DNA of 64,000 bases from NCBI RefSeq assembly GCF_009866765.1, contig NZ_CP019431.1, positions 2,666,001 to 2,730,000 on the forward strand, in the 5' to 3' direction. The stretch's first letter is position 1, and every line of letters starts with the position of its first letter. The notes under the pieces are model-generated. The model did not search any database. It saw only the letters and a program-made list of their open reading frames with translations, and was not told the origin of the DNA. A program made the translations under genes and the position numbers. The stretch is from Pseudomonas sp. S35 (GTDB lineage Bacteria; Pseudomonadota; Gammaproteobacteria; Pseudomonadales; Pseudomonadaceae). Of this stretch, positions 8,538 through 16,281 are shown piece after piece.

Positions 8538-8557
8538 GGCCTGCCTGACGGCAGGCC
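8538..8557 (+). terminator. hairpin after the transposase gene
   Basis: GGCCTGCC and GGCAGGCC form a perfect eight-base stem with a TGAC loop just inside the right end of the IS. No T-run follows, so terminator activity is only possible; such hairpins may also block read-through. Confidence 0.4.
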
Positions 8558-8564
8558 CTAACCA

Positions 8565-8592
8565 GCCCGAACACAAAAAAACTGATACTCCC
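8565..8592 (-). repeat. right terminal inverted repeat of the IS
   Basis: Read on the minus strand it starts GGGAGTATCAG and ends TTTTGTGTTCGGGC, mirroring the left end. Confidence 0.9.
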
Positions 8593-8600
8593 GCTAGATG
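8593..8600. repeat. right target-site duplication of the IS256-family element
   Basis: This is an exact copy of GCTAGATG found at 7211-7218. Confidence 0.92.
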
Positions 8601-8623
8601 TCAGTCTGCATCGGCTCTTGCTC

Positions 8624-9229
8624 TCAGTCACGCCCCGCCCGCAAAGGCCCCAGCACCTGCCGATACCGCTCCACGCCCTGCGCCGTCTGCCTGACCAACC
8701 GGATCTCCAACCCCAGCGGATCCGCCTGTCGATTCCCACTCAACTGCCGCCAGCCCTTGTCTGCCTCCCACACCCGCACCTGCAAATCGCTGACCCCGGT
8801 CAACACCACCACCCCATCCTTGGCCGCCGGCAACGGAAACCGATTACGTGCCGGCGCGGCTGCGCGGTACAGGCTGTCGCCCTTGAGCCACCAGCGCACC
8901 CGCTGCAACCCATCGCCCGCGACGGGGGCGCTGCGGATCACGTCCAACTGAAACCCTTTACTGTCGGAGCTGCGAACGGAAACGCCCGCCAACCCATCGG
9001 CGTCGTCTTTCGGCGCAGTCAGTTCCACACTGGCCCTGAGGCTGATATCCCGTTGCAGCTGGTTCAGCACTCGCAACATGGCCTCAGTCTGTTCCGTGCT
9101 CGCCTGCAGGTGATGATCGGCGCGGGTTACGCTGTCGAGGCCGCGCCAGGCGATCAGGCTGACCACCGCCATCAGCATGATCGCGACCATCACTTCGATC
9201 AGGGTGAAGCCCTTCTGCGATGGGTTCAT
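8624..9229 (-). CDS. hxcW: type II secretion minor pseudopilin GspJ (HxcW)
   Basis: The 201-residue product begins MNPSQKGFTLIEVMVAIMLMAVV, a type IV prepilin-like leader with Gly before the Phe+1 cleavage site and Glu+5. Its length and the C-terminal EIRLVRQTAQGVERYRQVLGPLR fit GspJ, which sits at the pseudopilus tip with GspI and GspK. The start at 9229 overlaps the hxcU stop by four bases, so the two are translationally coupled. An in-frame ATG at 9391 would read back through hxcU and is rejected. It needs processing by a prepilin peptidase, for which no gene lies in this window. Confidence 0.9.
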   Translation of the reverse strand: MNPSQKGFTLIEVMVAIMLMAVVSLIAWRGLDSVTRADHHLQASTEQTEAMLRVLNQLQRDISLRASVELTAPKDDADGLAGVSVRSSDSKGFQLDVIRSAPVAGDGLQRVRWWLKGDSLYRAAAPARNRFPLPAAKDGVVVLTGVSDLQVRVWEADKGWRQLSGNRQADPLGLEIRLVRQTAQGVERYRQVLGPLRAGRD

Positions 9230-9678
9230 GGCGGGCTCACCACGCGCATCAAACCGGCGGCGTCCCGTTGCAGGCTGAGGCTGTGTTGCCCGTCGGACAG
9301 CACCACGCGCACGGGTGGGTTGATCCACTCGGCATCGAGTACCAGGGTTTGCCGGGGTTCGAGGTTGATGTGCATCGGCGTGCTCTCCCATAGGCGTGGG
9401 CGCAATTGGGCGTCGCCCTTGAACACCCCCATGCCCATCCCGTCATCACTGCGACGGTTGAAGCGAAACCCCTTGGCATCGGCGCGCCAGGTAATCGGGC
9501 GGCCGTCGGCGCGGGCTTCGGCCTGGGCCACTTGCAGCAGTTGGCTCAGGCGCTCGGCGTCCTTGCGCAGCAGGTGCAACGGGTCGGGCTTGATGCTCAG
9601 GCTGATGGCGGCACTGGCGATGCCGATGATCACCAGTACCACCATCAGCTCAATCAGGGTGAAGCCTTGTTGTTTCAT
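9226..9678 (-). CDS. hxcU: type II secretion minor pseudopilin GspH (HxcU)
   Basis: The 150-residue product starts MKQQGFTLIELMVVLVIIGIA, a textbook prepilin leader and N-terminal helix. The rest fits GspH: a KDAERLSQLLQVAQAEARADGRPI helix followed by beta-rich sequence. The chosen start is the ATG right before the leader; an ATG at 9702 would add a non-conserved extension. It is first of a two-gene minus-strand unit with hxcW and diverges from hxcP across an 87-base gap. Confidence 0.9.
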   Translation of the reverse strand: MKQQGFTLIELMVVLVIIGIASAAISLSIKPDPLHLLRKDAERLSQLLQVAQAEARADGRPITWRADAKGFRFNRRSDDGMGMGVFKGDAQLRPRLWESTPMHINLEPRQTLVLDAEWINPPVRVVLSDGQHSLSLQRDAAGLMRVVSPP

Positions 9679-9765
9679 GGCTCGGTTCCAAACACAGCAC
9701 ACTGAAATAAAAACGTGCGAATTGAGCTGTAGGCTGAAGGACCGGACAAACAGGAGGTCCTTCCC

Positions 9766-10197
9766 ATGGCTTTTTCCCTGCGTTTCTCAGCGGCCCACGG
9801 CGTGCAGATCGGCGCACTGCTGGCCGCCGTGGCCGGCGTGCTGGTGTGGACGCCGCTGCTGCTCACCTGGGCCGAATCCCACACGCCCCAGGCCACCCCG
9901 CAGGCACTGGCGGCGCGCAGCGATAACCCGGCGCTGCAATGGTTTTCCAATGCACCGACGGCGTTGCAGGTCAAGGTCACTGGCGTGCTTGCCGGCGCGC
10001 GCGGTGCGGTGGCGATCCTCAGCCTCAACGATGGCCCGCCGCGCAGCTTTCTATTGGGTGAGCGCCTCAGCCCCGGCGTGCGGTTGACGGCCATCGAAGG
10101 CGACGGCGTGGAGATCGAGCGCGGCGGCGAAAAGCTGCGGGTCAACCTCGACAAGCTGCCGGATGCACCCGCATTGCAGCGGCTCACTCGGCCATGA
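9766..10197 (+). CDS. hxcP: type II secretion inner-membrane protein GspC (HxcP)
   Basis: The protein is 143 residues with one N-terminal membrane span (IGALLAAVAGVLVWTPLLLTW) and a periplasmic homology region (LQVKVTGVLAGARGAVAILSLNDGPPRSFLLGERL, ending in RGGEKLRVNLDKLP). It links the inner-membrane platform to the secretin. It is short for GspC, with no C-terminal PDZ or coiled-coil domain, as expected for Hxc-type members. AGGAGG precedes the start. Its 3' end overlaps the 3' end of hxcV on the other strand by 14 bases. Confidence 0.85.
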   Translation: MAFSLRFSAAHGVQIGALLAAVAGVLVWTPLLLTWAESHTPQATPQALAARSDNPALQWFSNAPTALQVKVTGVLAGARGAVAILSLNDGPPRSFLLGERLSPGVRLTAIEGDGVEIERGGEKLRVNLDKLPDAPALQRLTRP

Positions 10198-10549
10198 CCT
10201 GGGTGGCCAGGCGCGCCAGGGGCGGCGCGTCGCGGCTGGCGTCCAGCACCTGCACCGAGACCTGAAACAGCGGGCCATCGGCGCTGACGGTTTGCTCGCA
10301 CCGCAGCTTCAAGCGGCCCTGGTCACACTCGAAGGTCTGCTTGCCGCTGCGCAGACGCCCCTCCAGGCGCACCTGTGCCAGGCGACTTTGTGCCGCCAGC
10401 AACGCCATCGACTTGTCTCGCAGCAGCCCATTGCTCTGGGTCATCAACCCGGCCACGCGCACGGCGGCGGCCATCGCCACGGCGATGATCGCCAGCGCCA
10501 CCAGCACTTCAATCAGGGTAAAACCTTGCTCGTTGCGATGGCCGTACAT
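10184..10549 (-). CDS. hxcV: type II secretion minor pseudopilin GspI (HxcV)
   Basis: The 121-residue product starts MYGHRNEQGFTLIEVLVALAIIAVAMAAA, a prepilin leader with Gly/Phe cleavage site and Glu+5. Its length and the RDKSMALLAAQSRLAQVRLEG region are typical of GspI, which nucleates the pseudopilus tip. It is a single minus-strand gene whose 3' end runs into hxcP. The start is shared by no other gene and faces hxcT across a 147-base divergent gap likely to hold promoters. Confidence 0.9.
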   Translation of the reverse strand: MYGHRNEQGFTLIEVLVALAIIAVAMAAAVRVAGLMTQSNGLLRDKSMALLAAQSRLAQVRLEGRLRSGKQTFECDQGRLKLRCEQTVSADGPLFQVSVQVLDASRDAPPLARLATQVMAE

Positions 10550-10696
10550 GGCGCTCTCAAAGCCCGGAAACAGGCCCGCAGACTAGCGCCGCGAGTTGAC
10601 CGATTGGCGACCGAACCTCCCGAGGATTTTCAATACGACTGACATGTGTTCTTGCAACACTGCGCCACGAAATGCACTCACCCAAGGAATGTCGAG

Positions 10697-11146
10697 ATGG
10701 ATATCGCGCGCCTAACGTCCCCATTGCCAGGCCCTCGCGGCCAGCGTGGCTTCACCCTGATCGAGATTATGGTGGTGGTGGTCATCCTCGGGATCCTGGC
10801 CGCGATGGTGGTGCCCAAGGTGCTCGACCGGCCGGACCAGGCGCGGGCCACGGCGGCCAGGCAGGACATCGGCGGCTTGATGCAGGCGCTGAAACTCTAC
10901 CGCCTCGATCATGGCACCTACCCGAACATGAACCAGGGCCTGAAAGTGCTGGTGGAGCGCCCGGCGGATGCCAAGAACACTACCTGGCGCGCCTACCTCG
11001 ACCGCCTGCCCAACGACCCGTGGGGTCACGCTTATCACTACCTCAACCCGGGCGCCAACGGTGAAGTCGATGTGTTCTCCCTCGGCGCCGATGGCCAGCC
11101 CGACGGCGATGGCGTGAATGCCGATATCGGCTCCTGGCAGTTGTAA
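10697..11146 (+). CDS. hxcT: type II secretion major pseudopilin GspG (HxcT)
   Basis: The 149-residue product has a somewhat long leader (MDIARLTSPLPGPRGQRG) and then FTLIEIMVVVVILGILAAMVVPKVL, the highly conserved GspG helix. The C-terminal calcium-site region is seen in NDPWGHAYHYLNPG and DVFSLGADGQPDGDGVNADIGSW. GspG polymerises into the pseudopilus that pushes substrates through the secretin. AAGGAA precedes the ATG at 10697; an upstream ATG at 10646 would give a longer unsupported leader. It heads the plus-strand hxcT-X-Y-Z-Q-(R-S) run. Confidence 0.95.
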   Translation: MDIARLTSPLPGPRGQRGFTLIEIMVVVVILGILAAMVVPKVLDRPDQARATAARQDIGGLMQALKLYRLDHGTYPNMNQGLKVLVERPADAKNTTWRAYLDRLPNDPWGHAYHYLNPGANGEVDVFSLGADGQPDGDGVNADIGSWQL

Positions 11147-11154
11147 GGCGCGCC

Positions 11155-12033
11155 ATGAAACGGTATTCGCCCCCAGCGGCGAAGCAGCGCGGCATGGCGA
11201 TTATCAGCGCATTGCTGATCGCCGCCGTGGTGGCCGTGATCGCCGGTGCCATGCTGACGCGCCAGACCGTGTTCACCCGCAGCCTGGAGGCCGAGCAGAT
11301 GCGTGTGCAAGGCCAGTGGCTGTTGCAGGGTGGCCTGGAACGCAGCCGGCAGATGCTGTGGGAGGCGCGCCAGAAAGACGTGCTGACGCGTCTCGACCAG
11401 CCGTGGGCACGCGCCCAGGGCGGTGCGTTTGAGGGCCGGGTTGAAGACGAACAGGGCAAGTTCAACCTGCGTAATCTGGTCAATCGCCAGCGGGTGGATG
11501 CCGAGCAAGTGCAGAGCTTTGAACGTCTGTGCGGCCTGATCGGCGTCGACCCGGCGGTAAGCCGGCGGATCAGCCAGCGCGTGATCGCGTCCTACGAGCA
11601 ACTCGACACGCCCGCCAAATACCCGATGCTGCGCAGCCTTGAGGACTTGAGCGGTATCGAAGGCCTCGACCCCGAGTTGTTGCAGCGCCTGCAAACGTAC
11701 ATCAGCGTGCTGCCCGACATCACCTGGGTCAACGGCAACACCGCCCGCGCCGAAGTGCTCAGCGCCGTGGTGCCACAGTTGAGCCTGTCCCAGGCTCAGG
11801 CGCTGGTGGCCGAGCGTGACGGCGGGCACTGGTTTATCAACCGAGGGGATTTCGTCAACCGTCTGCACTTGCCACAGGTCGCGGTGGATACGGTGCAAGT
11901 GGGCATCACCAGCGAGTGGTTTCGCCTGCAAGGCCAGGCGCGGCAGGACCAGCGCCGGGTGACGCTGGATGCGCTGCTGCACCGCCCGGAAAGCCGCCGG
12001 CCGCAAGTGATCTGGTCGCGGGTGGGCGTATGA
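11155..12033 (+). CDS. hxcX: type II secretion minor pseudopilin GspK (HxcX)
   Basis: The 292-residue protein has a prepilin-like leader (AAKQRGMAIISALLIAAVVAVIAGAML) in which Met replaces the usual Phe at +1. GspK is also the one pseudopilin that commonly lacks Glu+5, and no Glu is seen here. A large globular part follows with an FNLRNLV motif and helix-hairpin-helix-like segments (LEDLSGIEGLDPELLQRLQTYISVLP), the normal GspK insertion. It caps the pseudopilus. The start lies nine bases after hxcT, and its stop overlaps hxcY. Confidence 0.92.
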   Translation: MKRYSPPAAKQRGMAIISALLIAAVVAVIAGAMLTRQTVFTRSLEAEQMRVQGQWLLQGGLERSRQMLWEARQKDVLTRLDQPWARAQGGAFEGRVEDEQGKFNLRNLVNRQRVDAEQVQSFERLCGLIGVDPAVSRRISQRVIASYEQLDTPAKYPMLRSLEDLSGIEGLDPELLQRLQTYISVLPDITWVNGNTARAEVLSAVVPQLSLSQAQALVAERDGGHWFINRGDFVNRLHLPQVAVDTVQVGITSEWFRLQGQARQDQRRVTLDALLHRPESRRPQVIWSRVGV

Positions 12034-13100
12034 AGCGCTTGCGCATTGCCTTGCCGCCGCTGGCCGAGCTGAGCCTGGACAGCCAGGTGGCGTTTGCCTG
12101 GCTGGAGCGTGGTGCGGTGGTGTCCGACGGTCATGCAAACCTGGCCCAGCTGGGCAAGAACCGCCACGCGGTGGACTGTTTCCTGCACCCGCGCGACAGC
12201 CTGCTGACCAGCCTGGACCTGCCGCCATTACCGGCCGCCAAAACCGCCGCCGCCGTGGCCTGCGCGGCGCAGGCGTTGATCCTCGGCCCGGTGGAACAGA
12301 TGCAGGTGGCTCACGGTCCGCGTGAAAGCGATGGCCGCGTGCAAGTGGGCTGGGTACCCAAGGCCGGGCTGGAACGCCTCGGGCAGCTCCTGGCACAGAC
12401 GCAACTCCAGCTGCGCGGTGTGTATGCGGCGCCCTATGCCTTGCCCGTGGGCGCTGCGGCACTGGACGCAGGCTATTGGTTGACGCGCGACAGCCTGCAA
12501 CAAGCGGCGGTGCACCCGCTGGGGTTGCAGGCCCTCGATGTGCCGCTGGTGGACGCGGCGCAGCGTTGGGCCGGTGCCGTGCCCAGTTGGGGCTTGCACG
12601 CGCGTTTGCGCCAAGCGTCCAAGGGTGGCTGGGGCAGGGCGCTGGCCTGTGTCGCGCTGGCTGCGAGTGTCTGGACGGTCGGCCTCAACCTGTATGCCGC
12701 CCGCCAGGCGGATGAAGGCCTGCGGCTCAAGGCGTTGATGAGCCAGCAGGTACGCCAGGCATTTCCTGAACTGCCGGTGGTGCTCAACCCGTTGCAGCAG
12801 GCTCGCCAGCAACTGACGGCACGCCAGACCGGCGCCACCGCCGATCCTGGTCAGCGCTTTCCCAGCCTGCTGCAACTGGCGGGCAGCAACCTGCCGTTCA
12901 TGGTGGGCAGCGTCGACACCCTGACCTTCGAACAAGGACGCTTGCACGTGGCGTTGCTGGCCGACAGCCGCAGCCCGGCCGCCGAGGGCGACTGGCAGGC
13001 CGTGTTGGCCCAGGCCGGGTTTGCCGCCACACGGGACGACCACGGCTGGAGCATTGCCCCGGCGCCGGTTGCCGAAACAGCGGGAGCCAGTGATGAATAA
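12030..13100 (+). CDS. hxcY: type II secretion platform protein GspL (HxcY)
   Basis: The 356-residue protein begins MKRLRIALPPLAELSLDSQ and has a cytoplasmic actin-like part, one membrane span (LACVALAASVWTVGLNLYA) and a periplasmic ferredoxin-like part. GspL recruits the GspE ATPase to the inner membrane. The ATG at 12030 overlaps the hxcX stop (ATGA); the open frame upstream is inside hxcX. Sequence conservation in this family is low, so the call also rests on position between GspK and GspM. Confidence 0.88.
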   Translation: MKRLRIALPPLAELSLDSQVAFAWLERGAVVSDGHANLAQLGKNRHAVDCFLHPRDSLLTSLDLPPLPAAKTAAAVACAAQALILGPVEQMQVAHGPRESDGRVQVGWVPKAGLERLGQLLAQTQLQLRGVYAAPYALPVGAAALDAGYWLTRDSLQQAAVHPLGLQALDVPLVDAAQRWAGAVPSWGLHARLRQASKGGWGRALACVALAASVWTVGLNLYAARQADEGLRLKALMSQQVRQAFPELPVVLNPLQQARQQLTARQTGATADPGQRFPSLLQLAGSNLPFMVGSVDTLTFEQGRLHVALLADSRSPAAEGDWQAVLAQAGFAATRDDHGWSIAPAPVAETAGASDE

Positions 13101-13605
13101 ATGGCACCGCGTACGCGACCAGACCCAGGTGTTCTGGAACGGCCTGGCCCTGCGCGAAAAACGCATGCTGGTCGGTGTCGGCCTAGTGCTGGCGAGCCTG
13201 TTGACCTGGCTGATACTGGTCCAGCCCGCGCTCAAGAAGATCGACTATTGGCAAACCGAAACCCCCAAGCTGCGCGCCCAGGCCGCCGCCTTGCAGGTGC
13301 TGTTGCAGGACGTCGCAGCGCCTCGGCTGGCCGACGAAGCCGCGCTGCGCCAGGCCTTGGACAGCGCCGGTCTGCAAGGGCATTACCAAGTGCAGGCGCT
13401 GGACTCTGGCGGTTGGCGCCTGACCTTCGACAAGGCTCCGGCGGACGCGGTGGTGGGCTGGTTGCTGGGCAATCCCCGTTCGTTTTCTCTGGAGGTGTCC
13501 GAGGCGCGTTTGCAACGTGCCCCGGACGCCGTCGACACCTCGGCCGGCACTGTGTCCGGGACCGTTCGCATGGATCAGGCGCTTGGCGCTAAGGAAGCTT
13601 CATGA
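13093..13605 (+). CDS. hxcZ: type II secretion platform protein GspM (HxcZ)
   Basis: The 170-residue protein has a short cytoplasmic tail (RVRDQTQVFWNGLALREKRML), one membrane span (VGVGLVLASLLTWLILVQPAL) and a periplasmic part with coiled-coil then ferredoxin-like sequence. This is the GspM layout. It overlaps hxcY by eight bases and hxcQ by four, so the three are likely coupled. The partner GspL is directly upstream. Confidence 0.88.
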   Translation: MNKWHRVRDQTQVFWNGLALREKRMLVGVGLVLASLLTWLILVQPALKKIDYWQTETPKLRAQAAALQVLLQDVAAPRLADEAALRQALDSAGLQGHYQVQALDSGGWRLTFDKAPADAVVGWLLGNPRSFSLEVSEARLQRAPDAVDTSAGTVSGTVRMDQALGAKEAS

Positions 13606-15902
13606 AGTGGTCAGTCCCCCCTTTTCGTATGGCCGCGCCACTGCTGTTGCTGGCGCTCAGTGCGTGCAGCACCCAGGAGGCGCCCAAGCCGTTGCTGGTG
13701 GACAGTGAACTCGGCCAGCCATTGGCCGACACTCGCCGCAGCGGTGAGTCTGTGCTGGACCGCCAGCGCGAGCCGCTCTCCAAGCCGGCTGTACAGCACC
13801 GGGTGACCAGCAGCGTCCGTGGCCAAGCCCCGGCGACCATCAAGGCGCGCAACCCGCTGGGCGACCAGCCGGTGCAGCTCAACTTTGTCGACGCCGATAT
13901 CCAGGCGGTGGTGCGCGCACTGTCGCGCGCCACAGGCCAGCAATTTCTGGTGGACCCGCGTGTGAAGGGCAACCTGACCCTGGTCAGCGAAGGCCAGGTG
14001 CCCGCGCATCAGGCCTACGACATGCTGCTGGCCGCGTTGCGCATGCAGGGCTTTAGCGTGGTGGATGTGGGTGGCGTGGCCCAAGTGGTGCCGGAGGCCG
14101 ATGCCAAGTTGCTCGGCGGGCCGATCTACAGCGCTGGCAGCAGTGGCATGCAGACCCGCACCTTTCGCCTGCAATACGAAAACGCGGTGAACCTGATCCC
14201 GGTGCTGCGCCCCATCGTGTCGCCGAACAACCCGATCAACGCCTACCCCGGCAACAACAGCATCGTCATCACCGACTATGCGGAGAACCTGGCGCGGGTT
14301 GCCCAGATCATCAGTGGTATCGACACCTCCAGCGCCATTGACACCGACGTGGTGCAGATCCAGAACGGCATCGCGGTCGACATCGCCGCGATGGTCGCCG
14401 AACTGCTGGACACCCAGGGCGCCGACCAGACCCAGAAGATCAATGTGATCGGCGACCCGCGTTCCAACTCGATCATCATTCGCTCCGGCAGCCCTGAACG
14501 CACCGAGCTGGCGCGCAACCTGATCTACAAGCTCGACAACGCCCAGAGCAACCCCAGCAACATGCACGTGGTGTACCTGCGCAACGCCCAGGCGGGCAAG
14601 CTGGCCCAGTCGCTGCGCGGTTTGTTGACGGGCGAGAGCGACTCGGGCGTCAGCGATGAGGCGCGCAGCAAGCTCAGCGCCATGGGCGGCAATGGCCAGA
14701 ACACCGCGCAGGCCAGCAACGCGCAGAACAGCAGCGGCACGCCCACGGGCAGTGGTGTGCAATCGGGCTATGGCCAGGACCCACAATCTACCGGTGGCAA
14801 GGCCAAGGACCAGGACACCGCGTTCAGCGCCGGCGGCGTGACCATCCAGGCCGACGCCACCACCAACACCCTGCTGATTTCCGCGCCGGACCCGCTGTAC
14901 CGCAACCTGCGTGAAGTGATCGACATGCTCGATCAGCGGCGCGCCCAGGTGGTGATCGAAAGCCTGATCGTGGAAGTGAATGAAGACGACGCCACGGAGT
15001 TTGGCGTGCAATGGCAGGCTGGCAACCTGGCGGGCAACGGTGCGTTCGGTGGGGTCAACCTCGGTGGCAGCGGCCTCGTGACTACCGGCAAGACCAGCAT
15101 TGATGTACTGCCCAAGGGCTTGAACATCGGCCTGGTCAACGGCACCGTGGATATCCCGGGGATCGGCAAGGTGCTCGACCTCAAGGTGCTGGCCCGCGCG
15201 CTCAAGAGCAAGGGCGGTACCAACGTGCTGTCCACGCCGAACCTGCTGACCCTGGACAACGAAGCGGCGAGTATTTTCGTCGGGCAGACCATTCCGTTTG
15301 TCACCGGCAGCTATGTCACCGGCGGGGGTGGCACCAGCAACAACCCGTTCCAGACGGTGCAGCGTGAAGAAGTGGGGCTCAAGTTGAACGTGCGGCCGCA
15401 GATTTCCGAGGGCGGGACGGTGAAGCTGGATATCTACCAGGAAGTCAGCAGCGTGGACTCACGGGCGTCGGTGGAGGCGGGCACGGTGACCAACAAACGC
15501 GCGATCGATACCAGCATTTTGCTGGATGACGGGCAGATCATGGTGCTTGGCGGTTTGCTGCAGGACGGCTACAGCCAGAGCAATGACGCCGTGCCGTGGC
15601 TGTCGAGTATTCCGGGGTTGGGAGCGTTGTTCCGCAATGAGAAACGCAGTGTGAACAAGACCAACCTGATGGTGTTCTTGCGGCCCTACATCATTCGCGA
15701 CAGTGGGGCGGGGCGGGCGATTACGTTGAATCGCTATGACTATATGCGCCGGGCTCAAGGTGGGTTGCAGCCGGAGCACAGTTGGGCGATGCCGGACGTG
15801 CAGGCGCCGCAACTGCCTTCGGTGGAGAAGGCGATTCCGGGGGGGCAGCAGCCGGGGCCGAGGGCGGTGATTCGGGCGGTGCCGGTAGGTACACGGCCAT
15901 GA
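13602..15902 (+). CDS. hxcQ: type II secretion outer-membrane secretin GspD (HxcQ), lipoprotein
   Basis: The 766-residue protein starts with a lipoprotein signal; the lipobox LSAC gives Cys22. Domains in order: the N0 STN-like domain (QPVQLNFVDADIQAVVRALSR) at about 85-155, N1-N3 secretin repeats with a Ser/Gly/Gln-rich insert near 350-400, then the beta-barrel (VPWLSSIPGLGALFR near 665). HxcQ of P. aeruginosa is known as a liposecretin that reaches the outer membrane without a separate pilotin, and the Cys here fits that. The C-terminus ends in a short Pro/Gly-rich tail. Repeats separate it from hxcR. Confidence 0.95.
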   Translation: MKWSVPPFRMAAPLLLLALSACSTQEAPKPLLVDSELGQPLADTRRSGESVLDRQREPLSKPAVQHRVTSSVRGQAPATIKARNPLGDQPVQLNFVDADIQAVVRALSRATGQQFLVDPRVKGNLTLVSEGQVPAHQAYDMLLAALRMQGFSVVDVGGVAQVVPEADAKLLGGPIYSAGSSGMQTRTFRLQYENAVNLIPVLRPIVSPNNPINAYPGNNSIVITDYAENLARVAQIISGIDTSSAIDTDVVQIQNGIAVDIAAMVAELLDTQGADQTQKINVIGDPRSNSIIIRSGSPERTELARNLIYKLDNAQSNPSNMHVVYLRNAQAGKLAQSLRGLLTGESDSGVSDEARSKLSAMGGNGQNTAQASNAQNSSGTPTGSGVQSGYGQDPQSTGGKAKDQDTAFSAGGVTIQADATTNTLLISAPDPLYRNLREVIDMLDQRRAQVVIESLIVEVNEDDATEFGVQWQAGNLAGNGAFGGVNLGGSGLVTTGKTSIDVLPKGLNIGLVNGTVDIPGIGKVLDLKVLARALKSKGGTNVLSTPNLLTLDNEAASIFVGQTIPFVTGSYVTGGGGTSNNPFQTVQREEVGLKLNVRPQISEGGTVKLDIYQEVSSVDSRASVEAGTVTNKRAIDTSILLDDGQIMVLGGLLQDGYSQSNDAVPWLSSIPGLGALFRNEKRSVNKTNLMVFLRPYIIRDSGAGRAITLNRYDYMRRAQGGLQPEHSWAMPDVQAPQLPSVEKAIPGGQQPGPRAVIRAVPVGTRP

Positions 15903-15920
15903 ATCCAAATGAAGATCTGA

Positions 15921-16251
15921 ATGTGGGAGGGGGCCTGCCCCCGATGAGCATGGGTATCTACACAACTTCCAGTGAATACGGAATCTATGGCAATCAGGCT
16001 TCTGTGGTGAGCGGGCTTGCCCCGCGCTGGGCTGCGAAGCGGCCCCTAAAACGTTCACCTCGACTGATTCTGGCACTCTGCGGTGACCTTATTGGGGCTG
16101 CTGCGCAGCCCAGCGCGGGGCAAGCCCGCTCACCACAGAGTGATGTGTCAGCCTTTAAGAGTTGTGTAGATAGCTATGCCCCGATGAGGGTGTGTCAGCC
16201 ACCGATGTACACACTGACCCACCGCTATCGGGGGCAAGCCCCCTCCCACAT
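15921..16251. repeat. three-level nested palindrome between hxcQ and hxcR
   Basis: Three pairs of inverted arms are nested. The outer arms (15921-15945 and 16227-16251) are GTGGGAGGGGGC-type REPs. The middle arms (15952-15966 and 16161-16175) carry GTATCTACACAAC and its complement, the right one partly decayed. The inner arms (16004-16046 and 16094-16136) are GTGAGCGGGCTTGCCCCGCG-type REPs. The middle-plus-inner core is the same composite that forms the tandem array near 51-52 kb. It fills nearly all of the 379-base gap inside the hxc run and could affect read-through into hxcR-hxcS. Confidence 0.85.
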
Positions 16252-16281
16252 GTGGACGATGTATTTCTGTGGGAGAGGGGT

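Larger units (their letters stand above)
7219..8592 (+). mobile_element. complete IS256-family insertion sequence, 1374 bp
   Basis: Imperfect 28-bp terminal inverted repeats (7219-7246 and 8565-8592) match at 22 positions and share TTTTGTGTTCGGGC at their inner ends. One full transposase gene lies between them. Perfect 8-bp direct repeats flank the element. It sits in the gap between the convergent vreR and hxcW genes, so it disrupts no coding sequence that I can see. The intact ends and identical flanks point to a recent, possibly still active insertion. Confidence 0.93.

Noticed and set aside
6233..8623. Missing TonB-dependent receptor after the sigma/anti-sigma pair, perhaps lost by the IS insertion
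   Set aside because: The IS has perfect target duplications, so no DNA was deleted at insertion, and the signalling partner of this system (VreA) is encoded upstream.
13611..15011. 466-codon open frame antisense to hxcQ
   Set aside because: It is wholly inside a well-supported secretin gene and shows no family-like sequence.
16192..16281. Upstream start for HxcR
   Set aside because: The extra residues are translated from the repeat element and do not belong to GspE.
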